NCBI RefSeq assembly: GCF_000188015.2 | Contig: NZ_AEUX02000001.1 | Coordinates: forward strand, 1-64,000 | Direction: 5' to 3' | Length of the DNA: 64,000 bases | Source: Streptococcus ictaluri 707-05 | GTDB taxonomy: Bacteria; Bacillota; Bacilli; Lactobacillales; Streptococcaceae | Shown here: piece by piece, positions 7,062-15,548 of the stretch | How positions within the stretch are numbered: the stretch's first letter is position 1 | Layout: the number at the start of each line of letters is the position of its first letter | Notes under the pieces: model-generated | Databases searched by the model: none | The model's input: the letters and a program-made list of their open reading frames with translations, nothing else | Told to the model about the DNA's origin: nothing | Position numbers and translations under genes: made by a program

Positions 7062-8021
7062 TTAATGGCGTTTGGTATCGAAAGGACGGACAGTCTCTTC
7101 AATAAAATGACGTTTTGGTTCTAAAAATGGTGGTAATGATAAGCTTTCCCCAAGGGTCTCATAAGGTTCGTCAGTAGCAAACCCAGGACCATCCGTAGAT
7201 AGCTCAATCAAGATATGACCGACACGAGAGTAGAGTGCTTCAAAATAGGAGCGATCAACCAAACCAGAACTTGGGATGCCTAGGTTTTGGTATTTTTCTG
7301 CCCAGTGACGGATAGCTTCCTGATCTTTGACGCGGAATGACACGTGATGAACTTCCCCGTATCCTTGGATTTCTTGACGGCTTGTAGTGTCTTGACGTAG
7401 GATAACTTGACCTCCGTGCCCACCAAGGCCAACTTCTAAGATACTGTAGTCATCCCCTGAGCTTAACAGACGCATCCCGTAGACTTGTGTTAAATAAGTT
7501 TTGAAGTCTTCATAATAGCTAACCGTGATTTCCACTGGACCAAGTCCATAGATAGCCATATCAGTAGGGACAGGACCTTCATGCCAAGGAATTCCTGGTT
7601 CAACGCCTTGATTGTGCTCATCTGAAACCAATTGGTAACGTTGACCATCTTCTTCTTCAAATGGTAGAGCTTTATGTCCAAAAAGATCGATAATACCATC
7701 ATGTTTGACACCGAAAGTTTCAAAGCGTTCAAGGTAGTACTCTAAAGCGGCATCACTTGGAACACGAAAACCGACACGTGTAATAGAGTTGGTTCCACGA
7801 ATACCTTTAGGATTGTCAGGGAAATCAAAGAAGGTCATGTCCGTACCTGCTGAACCCTTATCATCAGCAAAGAAGGTATGGTAAGTGTGGATATCATCTT
7901 GGTTAACTGTTTTTTTAACCAAGCGCATGCCTAAAGCTTCTGTGAAAAAATGGTAATTGCGTTCAATATCATTTGTCATTGCAGTCACATAGTGAATGCC
8001 AATTAATGCGGTATCTGTCAT
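7062..8021 (-). CDS. Glyoxalase/VOC-fold ring-cleaving dioxygenase-like protein (MhqA/MhqO type)
   Basis: A 319-residue paralogue of the next gene, first in the operon. Module 1 starts IGIHYVTAMTNDIERNYHFF with metal His; module 2 has GEVHHVSFRV (about residue 223) and the Glu in HILIELSTDGPGFATDEPY (about 272). These are the ligands expected for a mononuclear metal site. Start ATG 8021 follows AAAGAGGAAAGCTT. Together with the flavin-reductase-like protein and esterase it resembles the quinone/catechol detoxification sets controlled by MhqR in Bacillus. Two tandem copies suggest gene duplication with different substrates. The family call is firm; the substrate is inferred. Confidence 0.78.
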   Translation of the reverse strand: MTDTALIGIHYVTAMTNDIERNYHFFTEALGMRLVKKTVNQDDIHTYHTFFADDKGSAGTDMTFFDFPDNPKGIRGTNSITRVGFRVPSDAALEYYLERFETFGVKHDGIIDLFGHKALPFEEEDGQRYQLVSDEHNQGVEPGIPWHEGPVPTDMAIYGLGPVEITVSYYEDFKTYLTQVYGMRLLSSGDDYSILEVGLGGHGGQVILRQDTTSRQEIQGYGEVHHVSFRVKDQEAIRHWAEKYQNLGIPSSGLVDRSYFEALYSRVGHILIELSTDGPGFATDEPYETLGESLSLPPFLEPKRHFIEETVRPFDTKRH

Positions 8022-8108
8022 AAGCTTTCCTCTTTCTGCTTGAGCTGGTGAGCTATTAGCTTTCTCGGTTAACTAAGAGAAAGGTCTCATCGCTAGGATT
8101 ATGATTTT

Positions 8109-8137
8109 ATAATATCGCTAATTAGTAATAAAAACAA
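8109..8137 (-). promoter_or_regulatory. Promoter of the glyoxalase/esterase operon
   Basis: Reading leftward, TTGTTT (8137-8132) and TATTAT (8114-8109) are separated by 17 bases, about 90 bp before the 8021 start. The 8022-8108 leader holds no ORF. GAGAAAG..CTTTCTC inside the leader could form a hairpin or operator. Confidence 0.5.
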
Positions 8138-8192
8138 AAAAGATGCTTGGGATGTGAATTAATGTCACCTGGAACTAGAAAAAGTCTAAAAA

Positions 8193-8222
8193 AGGTTGAA
8201 GAAACAATTGTTTCTTCAACCT
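8193..8222 (-). terminator. Terminator of the antiporter gene
   Basis: A 30-bp perfect palindrome centred on CAATTG (AGGTTGAAGAAA arms). On the leftward strand it is followed by TTTTTT, so it ends the antiporter transcript. Confidence 0.85.
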
Positions 8223-8247
8223 TAAGTTATGGTTCAAATCTAGTGTG

Positions 8248-10311
8248 TTAAAAGGAGTTAGTGCTTAAGTAATCATTAAAGACGTTACTTGCATTCTGGC
8301 GAAGCGAATAGGTCTCTAATTCGTTAACATGGTGGCGCAGTCCATGAGCCTGAGCAGCGCTAATATCTTCTCTTAGCTCAGCCTCATGAATGGCTCGTCG
8401 TTCTAAATAATAGCCGTGGAGTAGTTCGCCACTGTTATCTGGAATGAGGTGAGTAATCACACGTTCCACAAAGAGACCGGATTTAATCAACTCAGCGTCC
8501 TGTAGTCTTTTTCCCTGTAAGAAATTGACCAAGGCAGCATTGTAATACCCTTCCAAATCTTCTAAAGCATCTAAAACTAATTCGGTGTTACTAAGGTATA
8601 GGTCTGTCAAGTGTTGACGATCTTCTTGTTGTAAGAGATGATGGGGTCGCTTGAAGCTTTTCCAAAAAGCAGCCATGCCGTTCAAAGCCAGCAGCTCTCT
8701 CATCAGGCGACGAAGAACCCGCATCAAAATGGTCAAGCTGTAGGTAAAACTAGAGACAAAGCTGCGATTGACCTGTCTTTCTAGGGATTTCAAGTAGGAT
8801 TGATAGAGGCGGTATTCAAAGAGGCTGACATGACCATGTTTGAAGGCATATTCAAGGCCTTCACTTTCAATAGCAATGATGAGTAATTGTAATTCAGCTA
8901 AATCTTCTTTGACATTGTTGGGCTCCTGTTCCAGGATGAGGCGCTCGATACGATGGTTGTAAATATCCATGACTTGATAAAGAGCAGCTTGGTTCTTAGG
9001 AGCTTTTCGACTTTCTTTTTCAAGTTCCTGAAGGACACTGGTTAAGATGCCGATTTTAGCAAAATGGTCAGGATTAACCCTTAAAGGAGAGACTAATCTT
9101 GGTAAGACCACTAAGCCCGTTAGGAAGCTTAACAAGGTAACGGCCCTGACAGTAAAGAGGACAAATTGATACTGGAAAGAATCCATACGTGGTAACAGAA
9201 GAATTGTCGCAATAGAAACACTCCCTTTAACACCAGAAAAAGTCAACAATAGAATATCTTTTTGGTATTTTTTAAAGGGCTTATGATTACGATGCCCTCT
9301 GATGGCATAAAAAAGCGAAATGAGTAAGAAGCGAACCAAAAACAAAACAGCGGTGATTAAGAGTACCATGCCAAACAAGTAGACATTACTGTATTGAGGG
9401 CTACTTAAAACAGGTCCTAGGATTTCAGCTAGCTCTACACCAAAGATAAGAAAGACAAAACCATTTAACATCACATTAATGGTTTCCCAAATAACATGGG
9501 TAACACGATCCACTTGGGCATCAAAGAGAGTGACTTTTTTAATACGATTAGCCTGCATGACACCTGCAATAACAACAGCAATGATAGCAGAAAAACCTAA
9601 AATATAAGCCAGAAAATAGCTAGCAAAAGGAAGGGTTAATTCCAGCAATAGGACACCAGTGACATCTGCGGCATCAAATTTTTCAAGTACAGAAAGTAAG
9701 ATACGGTGCAAAAGGGCAAAACCAAGACCCACCAGAACACCTCCTAGGATAGCCATCAAAAGATGAAGACTGGCTTTAGCCAGGGAAAAATAACCTGTTG
9801 CTAGAGCAGTCAGAGCAAACTGGAAGGCTACCAGTCCACTGGCATCATTTAAAAGCCCTTCTGAAGTCAGAATATTTTTGATACGCTTAGGAAACTGAAA
9901 ACAGTTGGCGATAGACAAGAGAGCCACAGCATCCGTCGGAGCTAGTGCCGCTCCCATAGCAAAAGCTACCGCCATAGGCAATTCAATCGGAAGCACCTGA
10001 TAGGCAGTAAGCCCCATCAAAATAGTGGTGATAAAAACAGTAGGTAAAATCAGGTAAGTGATAAAGGTTCGAAACCTTAAAAAACTGTTGACATCACTTT
10101 CTTGTCCTTCTCTAAAGTTTAGTGGAGCTATCACAAAGGTGAGGAATAACTCGGGATTGAGCGTAATCGTATTGCCTTTGCTCCAAATCCCGTAAAGGAG
10201 TCCAAAAGCTAATTGAATAGCTGGTAACGGCAATTGGGGAAAAATGCGATTGATGACATTGGATACAACCAGAGACATAAGGAAGATAATCAGTAAAATG
10301 GAAAAAGACAT
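8248..10311 (-). CDS. NhaP-type Na+(K+)/H+ antiporter (CPA1 family)
   Basis: A 687-residue membrane protein. About 12 membrane spans occupy residues 1-410, including the CPA1 core AMGAALAPTDAVALLSI with the transport-site Asp pair region, and EGLLNDASGLVAFQFAL, matching the conserved ND motif of electroneutral cation/proton exchangers. Residues about 410-687 are a long cytoplasmic, helical C-terminal domain, as in NhaP/YjcE-type proteins. It exchanges Na+ or K+ for H+ for pH and salt homeostasis. Start ATG 10311 has AAGGAGAATCCTC before it and lies 11 bp after a broken small gene (10323-10580), which was probably its operon partner. Confidence 0.85.
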   Translation of the reverse strand: MSFSILLIIFLMSLVVSNVINRIFPQLPLPAIQLAFGLLYGIWSKGNTITLNPELFLTFVIAPLNFREGQESDVNSFLRFRTFITYLILPTVFITTILMGLTAYQVLPIELPMAVAFAMGAALAPTDAVALLSIANCFQFPKRIKNILTSEGLLNDASGLVAFQFALTALATGYFSLAKASLHLLMAILGGVLVGLGFALLHRILLSVLEKFDAADVTGVLLLELTLPFASYFLAYILGFSAIIAVVIAGVMQANRIKKVTLFDAQVDRVTHVIWETINVMLNGFVFLIFGVELAEILGPVLSSPQYSNVYLFGMVLLITAVLFLVRFLLISLFYAIRGHRNHKPFKKYQKDILLLTFSGVKGSVSIATILLLPRMDSFQYQFVLFTVRAVTLLSFLTGLVVLPRLVSPLRVNPDHFAKIGILTSVLQELEKESRKAPKNQAALYQVMDIYNHRIERLILEQEPNNVKEDLAELQLLIIAIESEGLEYAFKHGHVSLFEYRLYQSYLKSLERQVNRSFVSSFTYSLTILMRVLRRLMRELLALNGMAAFWKSFKRPHHLLQQEDRQHLTDLYLSNTELVLDALEDLEGYYNAALVNFLQGKRLQDAELIKSGLFVERVITHLIPDNSGELLHGYYLERRAIHEAELREDISAAQAHGLRHHVNELETYSLRQNASNVFNDYLSTNSF

Positions 10312-10322
10312 GAGGATTCTCC

Positions 10323-10580
10323 TTAATGATTATCGTCAGCTTGCTCGTGACTATAGGAATGTTTCAGCTGAGCAATTTTTTGATCAATGAGAGTAATATC
10401 TTTTTTTCAATCAAAAGTTGGCAACGCTCTTTTTCCAAGGTCAGTAATTTCTTTTTTAATTTTTTAGCTTTTCTTAAATCACTACAAGTGATGTCACCTA
10501 AAGGACTACCTATAGGTGGCTGCGTCAAGGTATTTTTGGCGCATATGATTTAAGCGTTCAGCCAGAGTAAGATCAGACAT
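10323..10580 (-). pseudogene. Small coiled-coil-like gene broken by two compensating frameshifts
   Basis: Reading left from ATG 10580 (AAGGAG seven bases upstream) gives MSDLTLAERLNHMRQKYLDA and then a stop. Moving one frame gives GSPLGDITCSDLRKAKKLKK and a helical Lys/Glu/Leu-rich run. Moving back at a run of seven A (about 10400) gives DITLIDQKIAQLKHSYS and a stop at 10323. The total span, 258 bp, is exactly 86 codons, so one insertion and one deletion explain it. The stop lies 11 bp before the antiporter start, so it was co-transcribed. The protein would be a small charged helical protein of unknown function. Confidence 0.55.
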
Positions 10581-10633
10581 ATGGTCTCCTTGCTTGGTTT
10601 ATCTTGAATAGGGCTTTTCTTAAAGCCGATATG

Positions 10634-10711
10634 AAACTATCCCAGTGATGCACAGATCACTAGGATAGTTGAAAAAGTCTGCTTGTGACCAAAGCTTGTT
10701 TTATTTGGTCA
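10634..10711. terminator. Hairpins between the GNAT gene and the broken small gene
   Basis: AACTATCC.AGTGAT...ATCACT.GGATAGTT (10634-10671) and TGACCAAA...TTTGGTCA (10687-10711) can both form hairpins. T tracts are short, so these are possible rather than certain terminators of the leftward GNAT gene. Confidence 0.4.
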
Positions 10712-10734
10712 TGCTTAATTTAACCTTAGGAAGG

Positions 10735-11013
10735 CTAATCGGCAAGCACATCGTCAAAATCACTTGTTTTGTCAAATAAGTTAACCACATAAGGGCAAGT
10801 GGCTGCTAGTTTGATGCCTTCAAGGCGAGCATGATCAGCAATCTTATCCACTAATTGGCGTGCAATACCTTGACCACCATAGGCTTTATCAACAAAGGTA
10901 TGATTAATGGTCCAAACGTTGCCTTTAGCGACAAAGGTACATTCTCCGATTTCTGTTGTCATATCGTGTGCCACAGAGCGATTCTGTGATTTATCAAATG
11001 TGATTGTTACCAT
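10735..11013 (-). CDS. GNAT-like N-acetyltransferase (YidJ/YjdJ type)
   Basis: A 92-residue single-domain protein of the short GNAT-like 'YjdJ' group. It has the compact core IGECTFVAKGNVWTINHTFV followed by GGQGIARQLVDKIADHARLEG, the acetyl-CoA pyrophosphate loop (G-x-G-I-A), and CPYVVNLFDKTSDF near the end. These small proteins acetylate unknown small substrates. Start ATG 11013 has AAAGAGGTTCTCT before it. It appears to be a monocistronic gene, with its own upstream gap of 95 bp. Confidence 0.75.
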   Translation of the reverse strand: MVTITFDKSQNRSVAHDMTTEIGECTFVAKGNVWTINHTFVDKAYGGQGIARQLVDKIADHARLEGIKLAATCPYVVNLFDKTSDFDDVLAD

Positions 11014-11107
11014 AGAGAACCTCTTTCTTTTAAAGGGATTAGAATACCTTCATTGTAGCAAAACTTGACCTTTATGACAAACACTAGCTGTCACTTAGGC
11101 TAGTCTT

Positions 11108-12499
11108 TTAGAGTAACCTTTTTTTCAATAAACGCATGGAACGACCAAATTTGTCGGTGGTCTGCCTTATAAATTGGAAACCACTCTTTTCATAAAGCCC
11201 CTCATGCTGCGTCAAGGTATAAAGCTCAGAAAAACCGTCTGCTTTAGCCACTTCAAGGATACGATCCACCAGCTCTAGACTTAAACCTTTCCCTCTAAAA
11301 GCAGGTGCTACATAGACAGTGGCTAAAAAGGGACCAAAACCGGGATTTTCCACAATATCCTCACTTAAAAGTGCCGCAAAACCTTTTAGTTGATCGGAAT
11401 CATCAGTAATGACAACAATACGATCCTTAGGATCGAGCTCTCCTTCTTGTAGACGTTTGACCAGATAAGCACCAGCTTTCCAATCGATAGCAGCCATAGC
11501 TTCTAAAAGGAACTGAGGCCCTTGGTGGTCGAGAGTGAGTTGATAGACTTTTTCATCTAGTGGATTGTCGGTACGACTTGGGATCCATTTTTTGTAAAGG
11601 TAAGGGGTAATAAAGCTAGACAAGATGACAGCAAAGGCAATCTGACTGATGCTTTGACTAATGCTTTTCTCAGATAGAGGCATGTATTGACTAACAAATG
11701 GAGGGATGGACATGGAAAAAGCAGCAATAGAGCTCATAGAAAGTGCCATTCGTCCGCCATTGTCATTCCAATAACGATCAAAGACAAGCAAAGGAAGAAC
11801 CGCTATCAGATAGTAGAAAAGAACAAGCAAAAGTCCTGAGAAGCTAGCCTTCAAGGCCATTAACATATTGATACGTGCCCCAAAAGTAACGGCTAAGAAT
11901 GGGATTAACAAAATAGAAAGGGGACGAAACATAATTCGGCTAGAAGGGTAGAGGTAACCAATCACAATGCCAAGGACAAAGGGGAGAATGTTGGCTAATA
12001 AGGGGACTAATAGAGGAATGTGGGATTCGCCGACACTTAAAATGACCAAAGGAATAGCAGGAAGCATCAACAAATTGATGACTGAAAAAGCACTCTCTTC
12101 CATCTCGCTAATATCTTTGCCTAAAAGTACCAGATACATACCAGGATTGAGAGACATGAGGACAGCAGTGACAGTCACCGCTGAAATGCCTAAGAGCCCG
12201 CTGGCAGGAAAAAGAGCTTTGAAAAGTAGGCTTACGACCAGACTAATGGCGATTTTGAGTAATAAAACGGGACCAATAGCTTTGATAACTTTTGGGTATG
12301 TTGCCAAATCAGTCTGAATACCAGAAACCAATAATAAAACGGCAATGATGAAAAAAGTAGTCTCTTGACTAAAAAGCCCACTAAAAGGCACCCTTAATTG
12401 TAATAACTTAGGGAAAAAAGTGTAAACCAAAGAGGTAAAAAACATGGGGATAAGGAAATTGCTTCCTTTGAAATGACTGAGTTTACGAATAAGAGACAT
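11108..12499 (-). CDS. KdgT-like permease fused to a GNAT acetyltransferase
   Basis: A 463-residue protein of two parts. Residues about 1-320 have roughly ten membrane spans with features of the 2-keto-3-deoxygluconate permease (KDGT) family: SGIQTDLATYPK, AVLMSLNPGMYLVLLGK, EESAFSVINLLMLP, LPFVLGIVIGYLYPSSR and IPFLAVTFGARINM. Residues about 330-463 are a soluble GNAT domain with FLATVYVAPAFRGKGLSLEL (CoA loop R-x-G-K-G) and LYEKSGFQFIRQT, the usual GNAT end. The fusion is in one uninterrupted frame. It lies 11 bp after a MarR regulator, so the pair is one operon. KDGT family assignment is moderate; transported substrate and acetyl acceptor are unknown. Confidence 0.7.
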   Translation of the reverse strand: MSLIRKLSHFKGSNFLIPMFFTSLVYTFFPKLLQLRVPFSGLFSQETTFFIIAVLLLVSGIQTDLATYPKVIKAIGPVLLLKIAISLVVSLLFKALFPASGLLGISAVTVTAVLMSLNPGMYLVLLGKDISEMEESAFSVINLLMLPAIPLVILSVGESHIPLLVPLLANILPFVLGIVIGYLYPSSRIMFRPLSILLIPFLAVTFGARINMLMALKASFSGLLLVLFYYLIAVLPLLVFDRYWNDNGGRMALSMSSIAAFSMSIPPFVSQYMPLSEKSISQSISQIAFAVILSSFITPYLYKKWIPSRTDNPLDEKVYQLTLDHQGPQFLLEAMAAIDWKAGAYLVKRLQEGELDPKDRIVVITDDSDQLKGFAALLSEDIVENPGFGPFLATVYVAPAFRGKGLSLELVDRILEVAKADGFSELYTLTQHEGLYEKSGFQFIRQTTDKFGRSMRLLKKRLL

Positions 12500-12510
12500 G
12501 AGATTCCTTT

Positions 12511-12939
12511 CTAATCTTTGAGTGAGATGGCTAGCATTTTACGTAAGAGCTCTTGCAACTTATCTAATTCAGCGTCTGTCAGACGCTCAGTCAGTTGATC
12601 TTCCAGTTGACTCGCCATATCTTTAAAGACACCTTGATAATCCAGTGCTTTTTTAGTTAAGTAGAGTTGTTTTTGGCGTTTGTCTTTGCCATTGGCTAGA
12701 CGTTGAAGCCAGCCCTCTTTTTCTAAATTTTGTAGAATTCGAGTAACAGTGGGATTGCTCATATTGAAATAATTTTCAATGTCTCGCTGGTTACGGCTAC
12801 CATTGTCAAATAAGTAAAGGTATTTTAAACATTTGAATTGGCTATGGGTAATGCCATGTGGGGTTAAAACCTTATTGGCAATCTTATCGAAAGACAAATT
12901 GGCTCTTTTAATTAAATAAACGGTATTTTTTTCGCGCAT
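12511..12939 (-). CDS. MarR-family transcriptional regulator
   Basis: A 142-residue winged-helix protein when started at ATG 12939 (MREKNTVYLIKRANLSFDKI), which has TAGGAGATAAG upstream. An in-frame ATG at 13041 would add a hydrophobic, non-MarR extension crossing the operator and is rejected. The core has HGITHSQFKCLKYLYLF, GSRNQRDIENYFNMSNPTVTRILQNLE (helix-turn-helix) and NGKDKRQKQLYLTKKA (wing). It precedes the KdgT-GNAT fusion gene by 11 bp and most likely represses its own operon through the paired palindromes at 12955-13002. The inducer is unknown. Confidence 0.85.
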   Translation of the reverse strand: MREKNTVYLIKRANLSFDKIANKVLTPHGITHSQFKCLKYLYLFDNGSRNQRDIENYFNMSNPTVTRILQNLEKEGWLQRLANGKDKRQKQLYLTKKALDYQGVFKDMASQLEDQLTERLTDAELDKLQELLRKMLAISLKD

Positions 12940-12954
12940 CTTATCTCCTAATAT

Positions 12955-13002
12955 ATAGCTTGCTATGTAATTAACTAAAAATAAGATAACATAGCTTGCT
13001 AT
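12955..13002 (-). promoter_or_regulatory. Paired ATAGCTTGCTAT operators upstream of the MarR gene
   Basis: The same 12-mer, ATAGC-TT-GCTAT, an inverted repeat with 2-bp centre, occurs at 12955-12966 and 12991-13002, exactly 36 bp apart. The first copy lies 16 bp before the MarR start. Autoregulatory MarR boxes usually look like this, so these are the likely operators. Confidence 0.65.
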
Positions 13003-13019
13003 CTTTTTCAAGAAAAGCG

Positions 13020-13052
13020 TTTGAAAAAAAACACCCAACAAGTTAACTTGCT
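13020..13052 (-). terminator. Terminator of the amidohydrolase gene
   Basis: Leftward, AACACCTAGCAAG-TTAA-CTTGTTGGGTGTT is followed by TTTTTTC, a good intrinsic terminator just after the amidohydrolase stop. Confidence 0.8.
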
Positions 13053-13067
13053 AGGTGTTAGATGTAT

Positions 13068-14024
13068 TTACCAACGATCTGCGTAGAGATGCTCAGCATT
13101 GTCTTTTAAGATAGCCAATGTATCCCTATCATCTAGTGGTGCTTGTCGAATATAGGAGAACGCACGGCTGTATTTGTTATCTTGAAAGTAAGGAAAATCA
13201 CTTCCTGCTAAGAGCCGATCTTGGCCTAGAATAGCCTGACTATGTAAAAGAGAAGCCTCTAGGAAATTGGCTGTATCAAACCAGAAATGCTTTTTTAGGG
13301 TGGTGAGAGGATTGTGAGAGAAGCTATGCCAGTCCTCGTAATTATCTAGCAAGCGTTGCATTTGGAAAGAAACACCGCCACCTAAGTGAGCCATATGAAA
13401 CTTGAGATTTGGGAAGCGCTTTGGATAATCAACTTTTAAGAGTTGGACAGTGGCTAACAAGTCTTCGATAGGTGCTCCCACCGTCCATTCTTGCTCATAA
13501 TCTGTTACCATTGGGCTAAAAGCGCCACAGCCAGTAGGGTGGACATAAATAATAGCCCCTAAAGCATCCATAGCTTCAAAGAAAGGAACAAAGGCAGGGT
13601 CCGCAAGAGATTGACCATTTTCTAAGACGGTATTGACCGCTATTCCTAAAAACCCTAATTCTTGCATAATCCGTTTACCTTCAAGAATAGCTGCCTCCAC
13701 ATGAGGCAATGGCACCGCCCCATAAGCTTTAAAATGGCTGGGATACTTGTCAATGACTTCTTGATATAGGTTATTAATAAGCCTAGCTGCTCCTAAGGCT
13801 TGGTCGGCATTTCCAAATTGGGGCACTTGAGGGGTAGCAGAGAGAACTTGATAGGATACCTGAGCCTTATCCATCATGGCAAGGCGTCCTTGCATGTCTT
13901 TTTCTTGCTCACTGGCCTTTAAGCCCTTAGCGATAGCAACCCCTTTTGCTCCTAAGTCTTCTAATAAAGAGAGATAGTCGTCGGACCAGAGATGGGCATG
14001 GGTATCAATTGCATTAGCTGTCAT
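13068..14024 (-). CDS. Amidohydrolase 2 (ACMSD-like decarboxylase/hydrolase)
   Basis: A 318-residue TIM-barrel metalloenzyme of the amidohydrolase-2 family. It has the N-terminal metal pair AIDTHAHLW, a mid His in IIYVHPTGCG (about residue 166), a His in FHMAHLGGGVSFQMQRL (about 216) and Asp in LAGSDFPYFQD (about 284). These are the ligands of ACMSD, gamma-resorcylate decarboxylase and related hydrolases, which act on aromatic or lactone carboxylates. Start ATG 14024 is preceded by AGAAAGAAGGTAGACAG. It stands alone between the MarR operon and the IS30 element. The fold is certain; the substrate is not, although a catabolic link with the nearby quinone-type operon is conceivable. Confidence 0.75.
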   Translation of the reverse strand: MTANAIDTHAHLWSDDYLSLLEDLGAKGVAIAKGLKASEQEKDMQGRLAMMDKAQVSYQVLSATPQVPQFGNADQALGAARLINNLYQEVIDKYPSHFKAYGAVPLPHVEAAILEGKRIMQELGFLGIAVNTVLENGQSLADPAFVPFFEAMDALGAIIYVHPTGCGAFSPMVTDYEQEWTVGAPIEDLLATVQLLKVDYPKRFPNLKFHMAHLGGGVSFQMQRLLDNYEDWHSFSHNPLTTLKKHFWFDTANFLEASLLHSQAILGQDRLLAGSDFPYFQDNKYSRAFSYIRQAPLDDRDTLAILKDNAEHLYADRW

Positions 14025-14227
14025 TTGTCTACTGTCTACCTTCTTTCTATACGATAAGAAACGGAAGTTCTTTGCTTAGTTCTAAAAAGGCTAATCAAGA
14101 GAAATTCTATTATTACTATCTAAAGATAATTGTATCAAAAAACAGTCTTTTTGGTTCACCTAAGCCCTTACTCTTGACAAAGAAGTCAGAATCTAGAGCA
14201 TTTTAAAAAAATAAAAAATAATCCCGC

Positions 14228-15381
14228 GTTGTAAAATGAAGTGCAACAAAAAAGACATGTTCGTCTGATATACTAGAATTCCCCAATTCAGTATGGAAAG
14301 CAGATGAACATGTCCAACATTAATTCTACCAGAAAATCATCCTATTCTCATCTTTCAGCCACAGAACGGGGTGAAATTGCTGCTTATCTTAAAATGGGAA
14401 AGAAACCCGCTGAGATTGCTCGACTCTTGGGTCGTCACCGTTCTACAATCTGCCGAGAAATAAAACGTGGTTCAGTAGAACAGGTAAAGGATAAGAATGG
14501 AAAACAAACCTTCTTCAACGCCTATTTCGCTGATAGTGGGCAACGTGTCTATGAAACCAATCGTCAAAAGAGTTCTTATCTCAAGTTGAATGACTGCTCC
14601 GCTAGGTTCATTGAACAATTAGAATCTGCCTTGACGGCTAACATTCGTCTCCATAGTGTGGATAGTTTTGTTCAGACTTACAAAGTGAACCATCCTGAAG
14701 AAGTCGTCCCCTCTACCAAAACGATTTATCGTTATATCAAAGAGGGGGTATTAGCTATTAAACCAATCGATTTGCCTAAGATGGTTAGTATCAGAAAACG
14801 TTCTAAGAAAGTCATGAAGACGAATAAGAAGACTTTAGGTAAATCTATCGAAGAACGTCCAGAATATATTAATGATCGTTCTGAATTTGGGCATTAGGAG
14901 ATTGATTTGGTTCTCGGCAAGAAAACCAAAGGTGAAGCTGTTATGTTGACTTTGGTAGAGCGCCAGACACGCTATGCACTAGGAGTTAAGCTAGAAGACA
15001 AGCAGTCCCAAACCATTAACCGTGCTGTCACGCATCTCATCAGTCAGTATCCTATTGCATCCATCACAGCGGATAATGGTTCTGAGTTTAGTTTACTCTC
15101 AAACTTAGAAGCTGTTGAAGTTTACTTTGCACATCCCTATTCTTCACATGAGAGAGGAACAAACGAGAACTTCAATGGCCTCCTCAGAGAATATGTCCCT
15201 AAAGGAGTCTCACTTAATCCACTAACCTCTGAAGAACTTGACAATTATATTACTGCCATCAATGAGCGCCCAAGACGACTTCTTCAATATCAATCCTCAA
15301 AATTCCTGTTTGAGCTATCCCGAACAGCTTAACATCTGGAACTCTAGTTATCTATGAACTGGTTGCACTTGACTTGACAAC
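14228..15381 (+). mobile_element. IS30-family insertion sequence, IS1239-like
   Basis: The ends are GTTGTAAAATGAAGTGCAAC (14228-14247) and, inverted, GTTGTCAAGTCAAGTGCAAC (15381-15362), 17 of 20 identical. The 1.15-kb length and transposase sequence fit IS1239, an IS30-family element common in S. pyogenes and S. dysgalactiae. No clear target duplication is seen. It lies between the amidohydrolase and the cold-shock gene. Confidence 0.8.
14304..15332 (+). pseudogene. IS30-family transposase with an in-frame amber stop
   Basis: The two open parts (14304-14897 and 14898-15332) are in the same frame and together make about 343 residues. The N-terminal part has the IS30 helix-turn-helix (YSHLSATERGEIAAYL, KPAEIARLLGRHRSTICREI). 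The stop TAG at 14895-14897 falls in FGH*EIDLVLGKK, where IS30 transposases have GHWEIDLV, so TGG (Trp) to TAG is the simplest change. The stop is directly before the first catalytic Asp of the DDE triad. Further on are TADNGSEF (second D) and ERGTNENFNGLLREYVP (E). Without suppression the copy is inactive, although it could be mobilised in trans. Confidence 0.85.
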
Positions 15382-15422
15382 TTGCGAAATGAAAAATTAA
15401 TAATCTTTTTTAAGGTTTTTGA

Positions 15423-15451
15423 TTGACAGGGCTTTCCTTTCGTGTTACACT
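15423..15451 (+). promoter_or_regulatory. Promoter of the cold-shock gene
   Basis: TTGACA (15423-15428), 17-bp spacer, TACACT (15446-15451). The start codon is at 15549, so the mRNA has a leader of about 90 nt, as is usual for temperature-sensing cold-shock mRNAs. Confidence 0.7.
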
Positions 15452-15548
15452 GAGCAAGTAAATTAGTTTTTGAGTTAGTATTTGTGTTTCAACATCTTTA
15501 TTTCTCTCTATTTTTACAAAATGCTTTATAGAAAGGAAGTGGATGTAT

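Noticed and set aside
12940..13041. Upstream ATG for the MarR gene
   Set aside because: It would cover the operators and add a hydrophobic extension not found in the family.
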